Positions 62,019 through 64,000 of a stretch of 64,000 bases of DNA are shown here, piece by piece (position 1 is the stretch's first letter; each line of letters opens with the position of its first letter). A model generated the notes under the pieces. That model was not told where the DNA came from and searched no databases. It saw only the letters and a list, made by a program, of their open reading frames with translations. The position numbers and the translations under genes are program-made. The stretch spans positions 62,001 through 126,000 of the forward strand of contig NZ_MLJO01000007.1 in assembly GCF_001956915.1 (NCBI RefSeq), written 5' to 3'. This DNA comes from Intrasporangium flavum. GTDB taxonomy: Bacteria; Actinomycetota; Actinomycetes; Actinomycetales; Dermatophilaceae.

Positions 62019-62809
62019 GCGCTCTCCTGCCCGGTGGCCTCGGCCGCCTGGGCGGCAGCGGCGGCGCGGGCCGCCTCCTCGAGCGCCTTGGGCGCCAGCT
62101 CGTACTTGAGCAGCTTCGCGGCCTTGTCGGGGTCGGTCTCGCCGACGCCGTAGCTCGGGCACCAGCGCGCCACCGGGCACGCGCCGCACGCCGGACGCTT
62201 GGCGTGGCAGGTGCGCCGGCCGTGGAAGATGACGACGTGGCTGAGCATCGTCCAGTCGCGCCGCATGAAGAGGCGCCCGACCTCGTGCTCGACCTTGACC
62301 GGGTCCTCCTCCTCGGTCCAGCCGAAGCGGCGCACGAGGCGGCCGAAGTGGGTGTCGACGGTGATGCCCGGCACGTCGAAGGCGTTGCCGAGCACGACGT
62401 TCGCCGTCTTGCGCCCGACGCCGGGCAGCGTCACGAGGTCCTTGAGGCGACCGGGCACCTCACCGTCGAAGTTCTCGACAAGGGCGATGCCGAGCTTGAT
62501 GAGGGCGTCGGCCTTGTTCCGGTAGAAACCGGTGGGCTGGATGATCGTCTCGAGCTCGGTGCGGTCGGCCGCGGCGTAGTCGGCGGCGGTGCGGTACTTC
62601 GCGAAGACGATCGGGGTGACCTTGTTCACGCCGACGTCGGTGGTCTGCGCCGACAGGATCGTCGCGACGAGCAGCTCGAGGGGCGTCGTGAAGTCGAGCT
62701 CGCAGTGCGCGTACGGGTAGCGCTCGTGCAGTGAGCGGTACATCTTTCGCGCCCGTCGCGTGCGGGCGACGGGCGTCTCGTCGGCGGTCACGACGGCTCG
62801 GGGGGACAC
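62015..62809 (-). CDS. nth: Endonuclease III (DNA glycosylase/AP lyase)
   Basis: A 264-residue base-excision repair enzyme for oxidised pyrimidines. The helix-hairpin-helix is [14 protein letters not shown] with catalytic Lys134, the catalytic Asp is Asp152 in TVDTHFGR, and the iron-sulfur cluster cysteines follow C-x6-C-x2-C-x5-C ([17 protein letters not shown]). GTG 62809 is used as start; GTG 62791 is equally possible and neither has a ribosome-binding site, so the mRNA may be leaderless. It is divergent from crp and heads the operon. The Ala-rich C-terminal tail is unusual only in composition. Confidence 0.93.
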   Translation of the reverse strand: MSPRAVVTADETPVARTRRARKMYRSLHERYPYAHCELDFTTPLELLVATILSAQTTDVGVNKVTPIVFAKYRTAADYAAADRTELETIIQPTGFYRNKADALIKLGIALVENFDGEVPGRLKDLVTLPGVGRKTANVVLGNAFDVPGITVDTHFGRLVRRFGWTEEEDPVKVEHEVGRLFMRRDWTMLSHVVIFHGRRTCHAKRPACGACPVARWCPSYGVGETDPDKAAKLLKYELAPKALEEAARAAAAAQAAEATGQESA

Positions 62810-62928
62810 GCAGCACACTGTATGCCGCGAGGCTGGGTCGCGCCGCCCGCGTCGACGCCTCGACGCGCCCTGCGCGCCAGCGTCCCGACCGCCCGGCGGG
62901 TGCGGGGGCGACATGGCACACTGACCCC

Positions 62929-63606
62929 GTGGATCTCGACGTGGTGAAGCGCGCGCCCCTCTTCAAGGCTCTCGACGAGGAGGCCTCCTCGGCCCTGCAG
63001 TCGCAGATGAGCCGCACCCACATGGAGCGCGGCGACGTGCTCTTCCACGAGGGCGACCGGGGCGACACGCTCTACGTCATCGCCGAGGGCAAGATCAAGC
63101 TCGGTCGCACGAGCCCCGACGGCCGCGAGAACCTCGTGGCGATCCTCGGCCCCGGCGAGATGTTCGGTGAGCTCAGCCTCTTCGACCCCGGGCCGCGCAC
63201 CATGACGGCCACCGCCGTCGCCGAGACCCAGCTGCTCGGGCTCGGCAACGAGTCGCTGACCGGCCTGCTATCCGGGCGCCCCGAGGTGTCCAAGGCCCTG
63301 CTGGCCGCGCTGGCCCAGCGCCTGCGCCGCACCAACGCCCACCTGGCCGACCTCGTCTTCACCGACGTTCCCGGACGCGTCGCCAAGGCCCTGCTCGACC
63401 TCTCCGAGCGCTTCGGCCGGCCCGTCGAGGGCGGCATCATGGTGAGCCACGACCTCACCCAGGAGGAGCTGGCCCAGCTCGTCGGGGCGTCCCGCGAGAC
63501 GGTCAACAAGGCCCTCGCCGACTTCGCGACGCGCGGCTGGCTGCGCCTCGAGGCCCGCGCGGTCCTGCTCCAGGACGTCGAGCGCCTCAAGCGCCGCGCC
63601 CGCTGA
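62929..63606 (+). CDS. crp: Crp/Fnr-family transcription regulator (GlxR-like)
   Basis: A 225-residue cAMP receptor protein homologue. The cyclic-nucleotide pocket has [16 protein letters not shown]; the dimerisation helix leads to the winged helix [29 protein letters not shown]. The sequence tracks the mycobacterial Crp (Rv3676) through the PGPRT and [15 protein letters not shown] regions. It starts on GTG 62929 without a ribosome-binding site, consistent with a leaderless transcript. It is divergent from nth. Confidence 0.95.
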   Translation: MDLDVVKRAPLFKALDEEASSALQSQMSRTHMERGDVLFHEGDRGDTLYVIAEGKIKLGRTSPDGRENLVAILGPGEMFGELSLFDPGPRTMTATAVAETQLLGLGNESLTGLLSGRPEVSKALLAALAQRLRRTNAHLADLVFTDVPGRVAKALLDLSERFGRPVEGGIMVSHDLTQEELAQLVGASRETVNKALADFATRGWLRLEARAVLLQDVERLKRRAR

Positions 63607-63674
63607 CTGGCAGCACCGCCGGAACCATCGCGCGGCCGGAGCAACCTTTCCGGGACCTGCGCCGTCTTGACGGA

Positions 63675-63705
63675 TGAGGGTGCCCCGCGCCGCGGGGCAC
63701 CCTCA
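63675..63705 (+). terminator. Terminator of crp
   Basis: A 15-bp perfect inverted repeat, tgagggtgccccgcg at 63675-63689 and cgcggggcaccctca at 63691-63705, with a single base between the arms, lies 69 bases past the crp stop. Confidence 0.8.
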
Positions 63706-63735
63706 CCAGTCGTCCGACCGGCGAGAGGCCACCCG

Positions 63736-64000
63736 ATGAGCCGTACCAAGTACCACCCGACCGACGTCCTCCCCGGCCGTGGCGCCGGGGCCGGTGTCGG
63801 GGTCGCCGCATTCGCCGGGATGCTGTACGGCATCGCGTTCACCGTCGTGCGGTTCGGGCAGACGGGCGCCACCCCTGACGACGCACCCACGGGGGTCGGG
63901 CTCGCCCTGACCCTCGGCGTCGCCGCATGGATCGCTGCAACGCCTCTCTCGGCCGTGGTCGGGGCGTCGCTGCGTCGGGCCCCGCGTCCGGCGCTCGTCG
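63736..64000 (+). CDS. Membrane protein, N-terminal part (continues past the window)
   Basis: An open frame from ATG 63736 to the edge, 88 codons with no stop. It begins MSRTKYHPTDVLPGRGAGAG and has two hydrophobic segments (GVAAFAGMLYGIAFTVVRFG; LALTLGVAAWIAATPLSAVVG). GAGAGG lies about seven bases before the ATG. No family recognised; it may be a small integral membrane protein. Confidence 0.55.
   Translation, partial: MSRTKYHPTDVLPGRGAGAGVGVAAFAGMLYGIAFTVVRFGQTGATPDDAPTGVGLALTLGVAAWIAATPLSAVVGASLRRAPRPALV

Overview
The window is high-GC actinobacterial DNA. It shows GTG starts, dense 4-bp start/stop overlaps, a GlxR/Crp-type regulator, MarP, DUF2304/polyprenol-sugar genes and PIG-V-like mannosyltransferases. 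Gene content and order fit an Intrasporangiaceae/Dermatophilaceae-like member of the Micrococcales; that placement is inference from content, and no search was run. I see no rRNA, tRNA, insertion sequence, prophage or CRISPR array.

Layout. 1-3.4 kb: the end of a secreted protein, a DEAD-box RNA helicase and an FMN reductase. 3.4-14.3 kb (minus strand): a complete-looking Tad/Flp pilus operon (two Flp pilins, TadE, a TadG-like protein, CpaB, CpaE/TadZ, CpaF/TadA, a von Willebrand-TadB fusion, TadC). It runs without a break into two multi-pass membrane proteins, one a GT87 glycosyltransferase. 14.4-32.1 kb: a surface-glycan region. It holds acyltransferase 3, PIG-V-like GT-C enzymes, a polyprenol-phosphate-sugar synthase-like GT2 with DUF2304, a six-gene GDP-deoxysugar operon, a flippase, and NhaA. 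The GDP-sugar operon includes Gmd and a DegT-fold protein whose PLP lysine is replaced by histidine, which points to GDP-3,6-dideoxyhexose (colitose-like) synthesis.

32.3-34.6 kb: a holin-like membrane protein, an alpha/beta hydrolase lacking its nucleophile, and a class A beta-lactamase-fold protein without a signal peptide. 34.7-43.7 kb: a second TadE/TadG pair, then a 2300-residue secreted protein built from six copies of a four-domain super-repeat and ending in a PxKF domain. 43.8-47.9 kb: a two-component system divergent from a ferric-reductase-like flavocytochrome and an FMN-binding protein. 48.1-51.9 kb: a subtilisin with FG-GAP repeats. 51.9-58.0 kb: a CitAB/DcuSR-type sensor pair divergent from a tctCBA tricarboxylate transporter operon that ends in a universal stress protein. 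58.0-58.2 kb: an exact 32-bp tandem repeat with an opposed copy. 58.2-63.6 kb: GNAT, CorA, MarP, CoA pyrophosphatase and endonuclease III in one operon, divergent from crp. The window ends inside a small membrane protein.

How the genes fit together. The first half looks devoted to building and decorating the cell surface: Tad pili, lipid-linked sugar donors, GT-C transferases and a nucleotide-deoxysugar pathway. The second half adds secreted and sensory functions placed between what I recall as a conserved actinobacterial block (nhaA, holin-like, hydrolase ... marP, nudix, nth, crp). All functions are read from motifs and context, and many starts are chosen from ribosome-binding-site spacing.
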